From Chamaecyparis obtusa (taxonomy: Eukaryota > Streptophyta > Pinopsida > Cupressales > Cupressaceae), in NCBI GenBank assembly GCA_027943335.1, contig BSBK01001155.1:3086501-3150500 (forward strand): a DNA stretch of 64,000 nucleotides. Direction: 5' to 3'. The position numbers and the translations under genes are program-made. This document shows positions 23,181 through 33,790 of the stretch, piece after piece. Numbering within the stretch: the stretch's first letter is position 1; each line of letters opens with the position of its first letter. The notes beneath the pieces were generated by a model. It searched no databases. It was not told the origin of the DNA and saw nothing but the letters and a program-made list of their open reading frames with translations.

Positions 23181-24949
23181 ATTGGAAAATAGAAGCACTT
23201 CCATTTTGGACTGGTTTGTCCCTCTAAGTAAGTGGTTTGGGGTAATGTTGAATGCCTTGAATGGATCTTTGACTTTTATCTGACTTTTTCCCCTGTTCTA
23301 CCCCATGTTTCACTTTTTTCCTATCTAATTCTAGCAACCTTCTCTAAGAATTTGAGGTTCTTGACCTCAAGGTCAAGGTCGACCTTCTCAGTCAAGGTCA
23401 ACCTTAACCCTGACCTAGGGTCCAAATTTCAAAATCTAAAGGTTTTCAGATGTCAAGTTTTGGAAAGATTTATTTTCCCGCTTCTGGGTCAGTTGTTTCA
23501 GGCTTTGAAATGGTAAACTCTTAAATAATATTTAATTTAGGTCCACTTCCAAGGGTATAGGCTTAATGGGAATTTAATTCTCCTATGTTGGCCTCTCTAG
23601 AGGTTTTTTCCCTAGACTAGTATATAAGGAATCTTCCAAATTTAAGAAATTCCATCAAGAGAAATCAAGAAATCAAGTAGCAAGGAAGAAGGAGAAAGAA
23701 AGCATTCAAGCATTCATCCATCTTCAAGCATTCAATTATTGAAGATCCAATTCATCACGAAGATCCATTGGTAGTCATTGAAGGATTCAATCTTTATGGA
23801 GCCCTCCTGTTGAAGATTTCTCCATCCATGTCCATTCAAGCTTCTTCCTATTCCAAGATCCATTCAAGATTGGTGTTGAAGATCTAAAGACAATTGATTT
23901 GAGATATCCTACATTTAGTTATACATTCATTTGGAGCATCCATACTTGCAGATCCAAGGATTCAAATCCTCCATAAGGGTTTCAACATAAGCATGGTGAA
24001 TTATTCCATTTACTTTGTTTATTACTGTAATTTCAATTCAATTTTAAGGTTAATTCAAAAATTGAGGTTTGACCAAGGAAAATCCCTCATCCAAACAACA
24101 AAACCTTTTTTCTTGCACGAATAGGTATGGAATAGTAAATTATAGAGAAGATTCAGACACCCTTTTTAGAAAACTTTCAGGATCTACAAACATATTTTTT
24201 GTCACAGCAACGTAGGTCAAGGCCGACATTTTGGGGTCAAGGTCAACTTTTATTTGGGTCAATGTCAACCTAGTTCAGAAAAAGAAATGATTTATGGGTT
24301 TTCTCTGTCTTTGTTTTCCTATCCTAGATCTGGTTGCAGAATTTCTAGAAACTAAGTACAGACACTAGAAAATAGCATTTTCCAGATCTGTTATACTTTG
24401 TGGTCAGTATTTGTTTTCAATTCAATTAAGATTTTTATTCTCTTTTTCATAATGGAACATAAGATTTTCCTCTTTCTTCATATTCTTCATCAATTGATTC
24501 ATTTATGCATTGATCACTTTCTTGTGGTTAATCTATTTGGATCTTTCCTTTGGGGATTTGGGGTTAAAAAGAAGATCTTACCTTCCCCACTCCTTCTACA
24601 CACACACATATCACATCATCATCACTTTTCACACATTAAATTACATTTTGGCAAACACTATACATATATATACCTCCCTTTTTATCCTCTACATTTTTGG
24701 TGAAATCAACAAGCTTACCCTCTATCTTTTGTCAAATTAGATGCCCTATTGTGTTTATGGTTCACCCTTTACATTTTTGGTAAACTTGCAATAGACAACT
24801 CTTTTTTTTATGGTGTTAGTTCTTCCATGTGCTTGTATTTACATTTCAAAAATAAAATAAAATAAATCATATAAAGAAAAAATACAAAAACATTTATTTG
24901 TTCATGCTTTGTGTTTTCCTAGTTTAGTTCATTTGCATTGCATTGGTAT
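23181..24949 (+). other. Probable LTR/leader of gypsy element G2
   Basis: No gene. Holds two clusters of the motif GGTCAAGGTC and its complement (23362-23410 and 24210-24280), a TATA-like box, and TTCAAG/CATTC-rich sequence before the G2 gag. Position and promoter-like content suggest LTR and untranslated leader, but no second LTR copy is in the window to prove it. Confidence 0.4.
23621..23628 (+). promoter_or_regulatory. Putative TATA box upstream of G2 gag
   Basis: TATATAAG followed by an A-rich leader. A plausible LTR promoter, unproven. Confidence 0.35.
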
Positions 24950-25323
24950 ATGAGCTTTACTCCTTCTAGTCCTACTTATAATATTCCAGTTAGAAGAAGT
25001 CATAGAGTTATGGGTTTCTTTGATCTTGAGTCTTCCTCTCCTCTCCTTAGGATCTGGGATGACAATTTGATTACTCATGACTCCAATCCTACTATGGAGC
25101 ATAACTCTTCTCACTCATCTCATGATGAGGATGATATTTTAATATTTCCTCTTGAACAACTCCAAATAATTTCAATTAAACTTGATAATTATCTTCTTCA
25201 AGAAAATCATAATCAAGATTTTATTCAAGCTATAGAGGGTCTTGAGAAATTCCTTCATGATAGTGATCAAGGTGTTCATCTCTTGCATGATATCACTCAT
25301 CTTGTTCATTTAAATGTCAAACC
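24950..25323 (+). pseudogene. G2 gypsy gag, N-terminal part
   Basis: The first in-frame ATG is at 24950. The acidic, low-complexity N-terminus (SSHSSHDEDDILIFPLEQLQ) runs unbroken to the P2 insertion in the codons for VKP. The frame continues exactly at 43886 (PLAQEAQELGF) once the AAACC duplication is allowed for, so the two parts were one ORF before P2 arrived. On its own this part has no diagnostic domain; identity comes from the downstream half. Confidence 0.7.
25319..25323. repeat. Target-site duplication of P2 (left copy)
   Basis: AAACC here and at 43886-43890. An exact match 18.6 kb apart brackets the whole P2 nest. Confidence 0.9.
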
Positions 25324-25915
25324 TATTAGGAATGAATGCTGAATATATCCTATGGGAATATTGGTAGTCATTATGTACCAATTTTTATTGCATTTATGAC
25401 TATGATTGTGATTGATGTCAACATAGTAATCTACTAGAAATTAGCAGAGTAGCAGACAATGTTTGTATTAGCGCACGTGGGATATTGAAGATAAAGCTAT
25501 GAAATGTTGAGGACTTAATATATGATGTGTTATATGTTCATGGTTAAGTGTGTAGATAGTAATTCATTTATTCATGAAAGTTATGAGCATTTTGGTGGAA
25601 GCAGTATTCAAGAAGTGTCCCTGAGTAGCGGTTTGGAAATCAGATGATATATCTTAATCAGGATGGAATATAGTTATGTGCATTTAGAGAGAAGTAGAAG
25701 ACATGTTGATAGTGATTTTTTTAATATCAAAAACTTTGAGGTCACATGATTGAAGAGTTATTGTACTTGGCAGCCGACAATTTTGTGTAATTTTTTATGT
25801 AACGTGTGGAAACTTTTATTTTATAATTGTATGCCGACTCATTTGTAATTACTTGAGTATGTTATATAAGAAGGAATATTTTTCCTTGATGAGATATGGA
25901 ATGGAATGATAATAT

Positions 25916-27109
25916 TTTTAGGAATGAATGCAATGTGTTTTGGCAGTCATCCTGTAGAAGGAGTTGTTGTATTCATGACTTGGATTGTCATTGATGTCAA
26001 CACAGTGATATTCTGGAGATTAGCAGGAAAGCAGGCACAGTTTTGTTTTGTGCACATGTTGTATTGTAGATTGGATTTTGCATAGTTGATGGTATGTTCT
26101 TTAATGTGCTATTAACCTATGGTTAATAGCACAAAAACAAATTCATTCATTCATGTAAGTTGTAAGCATTTTGCTAAAGACAGTTTTCTGGCAGAGTTCC
26201 TGAGTAGCATTTTTCGGTAATCGGAGGATATCTCCTAGCAGGGATGGAATATAATCATGAAAAATTAAAGGGATGTTGGAGACTCACTAATGATGACATG
26301 TTTCATAGCACAAACTTTTAGGATATGTTTGGAGAAAGTTACAGCATCTGGAAGCTGACAGTTTTATGTGAATTTTTGGTGTAGCATGTGGAAATTATTA
26401 TTTTGTAATTGCATGCCGACTCATTTGTAATTATTTGAGTTTGGTATATAAGAAGAAATTATTTCCTTATTGAAATAGAGAAATTGGGATATTTATATGG
26501 AATTATGACATTGTGATTAAGTTGTGATGCAAAAGTATGCATGAAGTGAATAAAAGAGCTAATTCAGTGGTGAAGGAAGACTTGTGAGTACAGAGATCTG
26601 AAATTGTGATCTTGTGTAGCAGAGAGTGTAGTTTTGGCATAGTGTGAAGGAGGTAACATATTTCATATTATTCTATTGAATAATCATAAGGTCTTTTGGA
26701 CAGTGGGTTCAGAGATCTTGCCTTGAAGTTGTTTCGACAGTGGGTCCTTCTGTCTTCCACAAAACTCTTAACTAATTTAGAATCTTTTAACAGGGATTCA
26801 AAATCTCCTAATAAGAATTTATATGTACTAAATGTATTTCATAAGACTCCTACCAGAGTTCATCCTCTAACAAGGAACTTTCATATTAGTACATCATTTT
26901 GTGGGCATCATTCCCACCGGGGTTTACTCTTTTACAAGAGGTTCCCTAGTCAACATATCTTGTGTTATTATGCTATTGTGTATGGCTATCTTTCTATGGT
27001 TGATCACTGCATTGGTTATATTGTTTAAGATTATTGAATGGCTAAAATATCAGATAACTGATTCACCCCCCCCCCTCTCAGTTATCTTGGGGATCTTTAC
27101 TTTCTAACA
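25916..27109 (+). mobile_element. Solo LTR of the P1 family
   Basis: 1,194 bp, matches the P1 LTRs end to end, flanked by exact AATAT duplications (25911-25915 and 27110-27114). The uninterrupted site is preserved in the P2 3' LTR near 43280 (AATATGATATGGG), proving a later insertion followed by LTR-LTR recombination. Confidence 0.9.
27052..27087 (+). promoter_or_regulatory. U5 hairpin with C-rich loop (solo LTR)
   Basis: Perfect arms AGATAACTGA and TCAGTTATCT as in P1. The P2 5' LTR has a related, weaker stem at 27659-27695 (GATAACTAA/TCAGTTATC). Confidence 0.75.
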
Positions 27110-27720
27110 AATATGATATGAGATATGAAAATGAAGTGAAGAAAAGAGTCAGTGAAAGAAAATTTATGAAAGGAGACATGTGAGGTATAGAGATCTAAAA
27201 TTGAGATCTATTGTAGCAATGAGTGTGGTTTGGCATAGTCAAAGATGAGGTAACATATTTGATATTATTCTCTTGAATAATCTAGAGATCAGTTGGATAT
27301 TGTGTTGAGTGATCTTGCCATTGAAGCTGTTTGGGCAGTGGGTCCCTCTGTCTTCCATAAACTCCTAACAGAGTTAGAATCTTTTATCAGGGATTCAAAG
27401 TATCCTAACAGGGATTCATATGTACTAAATGTATTTCATAAGACTCCTAACAAAGTCCATCCTTTCACAAGGAATATTCATATTAGTGCATCTTTTATGG
27501 GCATCATTCCCACTGGGGTTTACTCTTTGATCAAGAGGTTCCCTAGTCAACATATCTTGTGTCATTATGTTATTGTGTATGAACATATTTATATGGTTGT
27601 TGATTACATTTCTTATATCATTAAATGTTGTTGAAATTGATAAAGGTTATAATTATCTGATAACTAATTCACCCCCCCCCCCTCTCTCAGTTATCTTGGT
27701 GGACTTTACTTTCTAACAAT

Positions 27721-27732
27721 TGGTATCAGAGC
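27721..27732 (+). promoter_or_regulatory. PBS of P2 (initiator tRNA-Met)
   Basis: TGGTATCAGAGC two bases after the LTR. Confidence 0.9.
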
Positions 27733-27774
27733 AATAGGTCCTTGAAAGAAAAGTTTAACAGCTTAAGGAGATCC

Positions 27775-29279
27775 ATGATGAATTTCAGGAAAGAAAGCCC
27801 TAAGTTTGATGGAGTAAATTTTGACAGCTGGAAAGAAAAGATGAAGACACATCTATTGTGTGTAGGACCAAGTTATTGGCTGATTACTAAATATAATAAG
27901 ACTATCATTGAAGAGGACAATCTTGAATCATGTATTGAGGAAGAAAGAGATCTATTCATGTGTAACATACTTGCTAGAGAAGCACTTGTGTTAGCCCTTC
28001 CAAAGAATGATTACAGTCAAGTAAAACATCTGAGGAAATCTTATGATATTTGGAAAGCTTTACACTCTACTTTTGAAGGTGATGAACATGCAAAGAAAGT
28101 TGGATTAAATAATTGGATATGTGCATTTTAAGATATAAGAATGATGGAAGATGAATCTGTTAGAGGCTATATTGGTAGAATGTCAAAAATTGTTGCAGGT
28201 ATAAAATCTTGTGGAGGAACAAAGATAGAGAATGAAGTGATATGCAAAATTCTAAAGACATTGACTCCTATACTCAAGCAGACAACACAGATGATTGAAC
28301 AAGTCATACCTTGTACTATGAACTTTACAATAGAGACTCTTCTTGGAAGATTGGTAGTAGTAGAAATGAACCTAGGGTTATCAGGAGACTTACATAGAAT
28401 GGAGATAGCATTCACTGCTCTTAGTCTTCACCCTAATTTGTCAAGAAGCATCAGTGTGAGTGGTGATTATGCTAGCAGTATCAGATCTAGAAGTGAAGAA
28501 GACATAAATATTGAAGAAGGTATTGCCTTGCTTGTGAAAAGAGAACTAGACGGTAAGAAATTTTTTAAATGTTGGACATGTCAAGAATATGGTCATTTTG
28601 CATCTAAGTGTCCTAAGAGAGTCAAGAAGTATAGAAATAACTTTAAGCCTAGAAGAAATAAAGAATGTTATTATGCTAATGATGATGAACTTGAAGCTAT
28701 TATAGAAATAACTTTAAGTGAAAGTGATACTGAGAACAATGATGACATAGGATTTGTAGCAATTAAAGAAGAAAAAGCTCCAGTTTCTCAAGTTGAAAAG
28801 AAATCTGATTAGATTATAGATAGTGGTTGCTCACATTATATGACTAGTGATATGAGAAAGTTCATAAAGTTTAACAATTATGATGGAGGAGTTGTTAGAG
28901 TTGGAAACAATGCACCTTGTTTGATTAAAGGTATATGATCTATTACCCTTGATGGAAAGACTAATATTGATGATGTCTACTTTGTGGATGGTTTGAAACA
29001 TAATATTTTAAGTGTTGGACAGTTAGTTGATAAGGGATATCAAGTTTGGTTTACTGAGAAAACCTGTGTGATAAAAGACAAAAATGGAAATCTGATTGGA
29101 ACTGGATCTAGAACTAGAGGTAATGTATTTCAGCTGAATGCTACTAAGATGACATGCTTGATTACTTAGATTGATGATAGTTGGTTATGGAATAAAAAAT
29201 TTGTTGATATAAATTTTGATAAAATTCTGAAAATAAGTACTACACTTGTAGTAAGAGATTTGCCTAGATTTATGAAACC
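27775..29279 (+). pseudogene. P2 gag and protease part
   Basis: The first ATG at 27775 corresponds to 11997 in P1. Gag is highly similar to P1, with an intact knuckle CWTCQEYGHFASKC near 28570. The protease region reads DSGCSHYM (His to Tyr). Stops fall near 28130 (GAA position), 28810 (TGG position), 28936 and 29167, a mix of mutation types. The reading frame is cut in the GAG-pre-integrase region at RFMKP by the P4/P3 composite and resumes at 38774. Confidence 0.85.
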
Positions 29280-29626
29280 TGTAGAAACTGATGAAATATC
29301 AGATTCAACTCCAAGATCCAGCTGCATGCAATAAACCTGTCACAAAGAATGAAGCAAAAATATGGAAAAAGCAAAAACCTCTTGTGCTCAAAATGTTAGA
29401 GCTCAAACTGTATTAAGAGAGAATACCAAAAATAATTACAAAAGTGGCTTATAAGAAAGGAAACCCTAAAGCCACACAAAGCTAGGTTGTGAAATAATAA
29501 TTAATAGAAATATTGATTATTATGCACCTAAAAGAGATAGCTTAAGTGAAAAAGAATAATAGAGGACTTAAGTAATTAAATCGAAATGATTTAATTATAA
29601 AGTCAAATATATCTATTACTCTAACA
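29280..29626 (-). repeat. 3' LTR of P4
   Basis: 347 bp. On the minus strand TGTTAGAGTAAT to GTTTCTACA. Same length as 32737-33083. Confidence 0.9.
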
Positions 29627-29638
29627 CCCCCCCCTTAA
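29627..29638 (-). promoter_or_regulatory. PPT of P4
   Basis: Minus strand TTAAGGGGGGGG right before the LTR. P3 has the same tract. Confidence 0.8.
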
Positions 29639-29828
29639 GCGTAGCTCAAGAGGAAGCTAACCTAGCACAGCTAAGAAAGCAAGAAAAAAATGGGTCCCGG
29701 CAACAAGGCCTGATCAGGTACCCAGTACAAGGAAATCTCTATAAACCAGAGTAAAGGAGAAAACCCAGTGGGAAAAACTCCTCTCCAAAAAGAGATGAAA
29801 AAGCAAGCAAAGACAAGAAGGAATGACT

Positions 29829-31682
29829 TCAAGAGACTCTCTCAAAGCCATAAGTACAATGCGTGCTGCCAACCCCCCCCGAGAGAGAGGGTCGAGGCTC
29901 CAAAGCCCCCCAGAATGAAAGGACCCCTGGAGCAGTGAGCAAACCACTGTGACTCCAATGCAGAGGAGTGAAGGTCAGTGGGTGCTGAAGAGGTGACCTC
30001 GAAGGATGAGGTGTCACTGGAAGGCCGAGCTGATGCTCAAATGAGAAGACACGAGGATCCTGAAAGGGAATCCCCAATGCAAGTGGTATGACAGGTGTGC
30101 TGACACTGTCATGAGAAAGGAGATGAGTGTCCTCTGAAGAATCCTCAACAACTGCACCTGGTGGCTCGATGAATGGAGCTGGAGGATCAAGCAGTGCTGA
30201 AGAAGAATCCGGCTGAACAGAAAAAAGCTCAACAGGTGGTGGCATGGCAGTCATAATAGTAGTCTCAGGAACCACACAAAGGTTCAAATGACCTGACTGT
30301 ACCACATGATGCTCTCTCAAAGTAGGAGAGTCGTGCTCAGGCAAAGGTGGACCAAAGTGTGAGAAGGAGTAGAGACGGGTGGAATGATCAACTGTCCCTG
30401 TAGCAACAATACTTCCTGTCATACTATCTCGGATGAAGACTGAATCTGGAGTGAACTCAACTGTCTTCCCTGATCCATTGTGAGTAATCTGAAAAACTGA
30501 GAGAAGGTTTGAAGACAGAGATGGAACATACAACACATCATTGAAGGTGCCATCCTGAATGCATACAGTGCCTTTCCCACAGACAGTCATAACAGTGTTA
30601 TTCCCAATGATAATATGGGAAATAGGAGAAGCCTCAAAAGAAGAGAAGATCTCCCGAGAAGATGCCATATGGTGAGAAGCACCTGAATCCAGTATCCAAG
30701 GGACCTGTGAAGGGGATGCAACAGAAGCCCGTAATGCATGACCCTTTCCAAGATCCTGTCCAGCTGTAGAATAGATAGAGGAAGACTGATAAGCAGACCC
30801 CTGTGAGCCAGAAGAGGATGGAGAGGAAAGATTTCTCTGCTGAAGAAGAGCTTGCAAATCCGCTATCTGTTTCTCGTAACCATCAAACTTCTTCTGATAG
30901 CAAAGTGACTCATCATGTGTTCCCTTCTGACAATAGGAACATGAAGGGCTCTCAGTCTTCTGTTTCTCCTTCTTAGAAGAAGATGGTGGGCCAGTAGAGT
31001 GATGAGAAGAGGAATCAGATATCTGCTTCGGTTTCTGCTTCTGAGAATCCTGAAGTGTCTTGGCAAGCAATGCCTGTGACTGTGAACCTGCAAGTGAATC
31101 CATCTGAGTGATGTTGGACTTCTCACGAGTCAACCTGTCACAGAAAGTCTCAAATGAGGGCATAACATGTCTGGTACCCAAAGCATCCATGGTGGAGTAG
31201 AAAGTGGAAGAAAAGATCTGGTATTGTCCTCGCAACTTTGAGAGTATCAAATAGATACACTCATCATCTGTCTTGATTTTTTCACATCCCTGCAAAACTG
31301 TACGCAAAGACTTGAACTTCATCAAGAAGTCCTCTATAGTGGGGAAATCAGAAGGAGTCAAAAAGGTCAACTCTGCATCAAGCTGAAGCTTCCGAAATTC
31401 ATTAACTGTACCAAACAAGGTTGAAAACTTGCTCCAAATAGCCCTAGGAGTGGTCAAACCTTCCAGGTGAAATAAGAGACTGTCAGAGATGTTCACTGCA
31501 ATCAAACCCATGGCTTCATCCATTTTGTTCCTGTGCTGAAGAATTTCAAAGGGACGCTGCAGAACAGGTTGGTGTTCATCCAGACATGACCATAAGCCAC
31601 GTGACATGAGCAGCCTGGTCATGTGTGCTTTCCATGTATGGTAATTGTGCGGTGTCAGCCGGGCCACAGAGGGATCTGACAT
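29829..31682 (-). CDS. P4 Gag-protease fusion protein, intact ORF
   Basis: Start chosen at MSDPSVARLTP (31682), the position used by the P3 homologue; the frame stays open upstream to 31784. 617 residues without a stop. It holds a UBN2-type copia gag (WKAHMTRLLMSRGLWSCLDE near the N-terminus, FLMKFKSLRTVLQGCE), a CCHC knuckle CSYCQKGTHDESLC, and the aspartic protease site LDSGASHHM near residue 340 with the flap-side ILGNN-like text (IIIGNNTVMTV). After GAG-pre-integrase-like text (TRLYSF) the integrase is replaced by a Pro/Ser-rich tail of about 150 residues. IN, RT and RNase H are absent. It could still make particles; reverse transcription would have to come from a partner such as an intact P3 relative (inference). 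Confidence 0.85.
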   Translation of the reverse strand: MSDPSVARLTPHNYHTWKAHMTRLLMSRGLWSCLDEHQPVLQRPFEILQHRNKMDEAMGLIAVNISDSLLFHLEGLTTPRAIWSKFSTLFGTVNEFRKLQLDAELTFLTPSDFPTIEDFLMKFKSLRTVLQGCEKIKTDDECIYLILSKLRGQYQIFSSTFYSTMDALGTRHVMPSFETFCDRLTREKSNITQMDSLAGSQSQALLAKTLQDSQKQKPKQISDSSSHHSTGPPSSSKKEKQKTESPSCSYCQKGTHDESLCYQKKFDGYEKQIADLQALLQQRNLSSPSSSGSQGSAYQSSSIYSTAGQDLGKGHALRASVASPSQVPWILDSGASHHMASSREIFSSFEASPISHIIIGNNTVMTVCGKGTVCIQDGTFNDVLYVPSLSSNLLSVFQITHNGSGKTVEFTPDSVFIRDSMTGSIVATGTVDHSTRLYSFSHFGPPLPEHDSPTLREHHVVQSGHLNLCVVPETTIMTAMPPPVELFSVQPDSSSALLDPPAPFIEPPGAVVEDSSEDTHLLSHDSVSTPVIPLALGIPFQDPRVFSFEHQLGLPVTPHPSRSPLQHPLTFTPLHWSHSGLLTAPGVLSFWGALEPRPSLSGGVGSTHCTYGFERVS

Positions 31683-32085
31683 TGAGAGAAGAAGAAGACC
31701 AAAGTAGAAGGGTCTTTTCTGAAGTAAATTATAGAAAGGAAAAACACCCCCCCACAATGTATAAATCAAACCCCTGTACAGCAAATAACTGAAAGCACAA
31801 AAAAAAAGAGGAGAAAACCTAGACTCTAGAAGTAGAGGAGGAAAGGAGAAGCCTTGACTTTGATGCTAAAAAAGAGAGCTCAAATGGCTGAATCAGCAAA
31901 CCAAACCAGCATCATTGTGTCTGTCTCGGAAAGACCTTTCCGGTGATATATCATATGTCGATTTTTGAGTCCGTATGAACCCTGTAGGAGCAAAAACGCC
32001 CAAATACCCCCAAATGTAAACTCTCTGGAAAAAATCAAGGACGACAAAAAATTTGACGGCCGTATGACCGTCACAGAGCCGTCGC

Positions 32086-32440
32086 TGACGTCAGCATGAC
32101 ATCATAACCGTACTTGTCAAAAAATTTTGAAAAGTGACCGGAAAAGTGACCGAAAAAATTTTCCGGTGCCGGCAAATTGAGTGCCGGTAAGTGACGTCAC
32201 TGGATGACGTCACCTGCTGCGGCGAGTGGCGGCCGGGCGGAGCACGGGCGGCGGTCGGGTGGGCCGGGTGGCGGCGGGTGAGGGAGGCGGCGGCGGCGGC
32301 GGCGGCTGGGGTGGCGGCCGGGCCGGGAGGCGGCGGGGCGGGCCGCGGGCGGCGCGGTGGCGCGGGGGCCGGGCTCCGGTGGCGCCTGGGTGGCGCGGTG
32401 GCGGAGCCTTGGTGGCGCGTTCGGCAGCGCTCAAAACTAT
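32086..32440 (-). promoter_or_regulatory. GC-rich leader of P4 with TGACGTCA sites
   Basis: Untranslated leader between the PBS (32725) and ATG (31682). A block at about 32215-32435 is almost pure G/C, with (CGG)n-like runs, inside otherwise AT-rich DNA. Perfect TGACGTCA palindromes, the core bound by plant bZIP factors, lie at 32086, 32192 and 32205. The same arrangement occurs inverted in P3. Confidence 0.6.
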
Positions 32441-32724
32441 TGTAAAAATGGAACCTTTTTAATATTTTTTTTTTGAAATTCATGCCGTACGGCCCTAATA
32501 GGGCAAAAAATTTTCTCAGATGTTCCGGATGCCAAATAGGTCGAATTTTATATGGAAATAGGGGTTTTTGGGCCTTCTGGATGCAACCGTGAGGTTGGTT
32601 TTTACCCAAAGTGCTCCAAAAAAAAATAGCCCCCCAAATTCAATAAAAAATAACTGAAAAAATTCCAGAAAGAAAGGGCTGGATCCACAGCTTCAGTAAA
32701 CTTTGAACAAGCTGCAGTAGCTCA

Positions 32725-32736
32725 GCTCTGATACCA
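32725..32736 (-). promoter_or_regulatory. PBS of P4 (initiator tRNA-Met)
   Basis: Minus strand TGGTATCAGAGC immediately next to the LTR end, with no spacer. Confidence 0.88.
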
Positions 32737-33083
32737 TGTAGAAACTGATGAAATATCAGATTCAACTCCAAGATCCAGCTGCATGCAATAAACCTGTCAC
32801 AAAGAATGAAGCAAAAATATGAAAAAAGCAAAAACCTCTTGTGCTCAAAATGTTAGAGCTCAAACTGTATTAAGAGAGAATACCAGAAATAATTACAAAA
32901 GCAGCTTATAAGAAAGGAAACCCTAAAGCCACACAAAGCTAGGTTGTGAAATAATAATTAATAGAAATATTGATTATTATGCACCTAAAAGAGATAGCTT
33001 AAGTGAAAAAGAATAATAGAGGACTTAAGTAATTAAATCGAAATGATTTAATTATAAAGTCAAATATATCTATTACTCTAACA
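32737..33083 (-). repeat. 5' LTR of P4
   Basis: 347 bp partner of 29280-29626. Followed directly by the P3 remnant at 33084. Confidence 0.9.
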
Positions 33084-33149
33084 GTATTGTTAGATTAGGT
33101 GAAATACTAATCTCCCAAGAAAGAGCGAAAAAATCAAGATCACAATACA

Positions 33150-33162
33150 TGGTATCAGAGCC
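33150..33162 (+). promoter_or_regulatory. PBS of P3 (initiator tRNA-Met)
   Basis: TGGTATCAGAGCC, directly after AATACA of the LTR remnant. Confidence 0.85.
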
Positions 33163-33459
33163 TCCCTGCCGCTGCCGAGGTTGAAGTTCTTGGAGCCTGG
33201 ATTCGAAGACGACAGCCACAGCTTGTTTCTGGGGTTTTCTGTCACTTTGAAGGAGGCACGATCTTCTGGAGTAGATTGAGCAGAAACGGACTCCGCCATT
33301 GCGTTCAGAAGGTCCGGGAGAGTCGAAATCATATAAAACTCGACCCAGTTTGGCCCTCGTGACCACAGGAGAAAAATTTGCCCTACCAGGGCCGTACGGC
33401 TCGAAAATCGAAAAAAAAACTTCTTGAAAATCAAAAAAAAAAGTTTTTTTTATCAAAAA

Positions 33460-33790
33460 GTGACGCGCCGCCAGCGCGCCACCCGCAGCGGCTGCCGGGC
33501 AGCGCGCCACCAGCGCGCCCCCGCTGCGCCCCCGGGCTCCGCCGCTGAGCCTCCGCGCTCGGCCGCCGCCTCCACTCAGCCATGGCGCCGCCCGCGCCCG
33601 GCTCACCCGCCGCCCGCGCTCCGCCACCTCCGGTGTCGCCACCCCCTGCCGCCGCCGCTGCTCCGCCGGCCACTGCAGCAGGTGACGTCACAAGCTGACG
33701 TCACCTTTTTTTCCGGCGCCGTAAAAAAATTCCGGCATTTTTTTTTAAAAAAAATTTCGGCGGTACGGTTCTGACGTCATGCTGACGTCA
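33460..33790 (+). promoter_or_regulatory. GC-rich leader of P3 with TGACGTCA sites
   Basis: G/C-dominated block at about 33460-33690 followed by perfect TGACGTCA sites at 33683, 33696, 33772 and 33783. Flanking sequence 33780-34035 is an inverted match to 31860-32110 of P4. A small ORF (33424-33774) crosses it; see findings. Confidence 0.6.

Larger units (their letters stand above)
25324..27718 (+). repeat. 5' LTR of P2, interrupted by a solo LTR
   Basis: The halves 25324-25915 and 27115-27718 align with the continuous 3' LTR 42695-43885. Starts TATTAGG (TG mutated to TA), ends CTAACA. Confidence 0.88.
29280..33083 (-). mobile_element. Non-autonomous copia element P4 (Gag-protease only)
   Basis: Matching 347 bp LTRs (29280-29626, 32737-33083) with only a few differences, a PBS abutting the 5' LTR and a PPT before the 3' LTR. 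The interior is about 3.1 kb with a ~1 kb GC-rich leader and one long intact Gag-protease ORF. Its 3' untranslated text (29640-29730) matches that of P3 (38337-38432), so it is a pol-deleted relative of P3. Left flank AAACC, right flank GTATT: no duplication of its own. Confidence 0.85.

Noticed and set aside
22846..23283. Open frames on both strands through the TA/TG microsatellite
   Set aside because: Pure dinucleotide translation (YIYI, THTH); no coding support.
27721..27732. TGGTATCAGAGC sites as pieces of tRNA genes
   Set aside because: They are 12-base primer-binding sites at LTR edges with no tRNA body around them.
32191..32462. GC-rich block as a host-gene CpG island or Gly/Arg-rich protein
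   Set aside because: It lies in the leader of P4 between PBS and gag ATG, and a counterpart sits in P3; the plus-strand frames are antisense low complexity.
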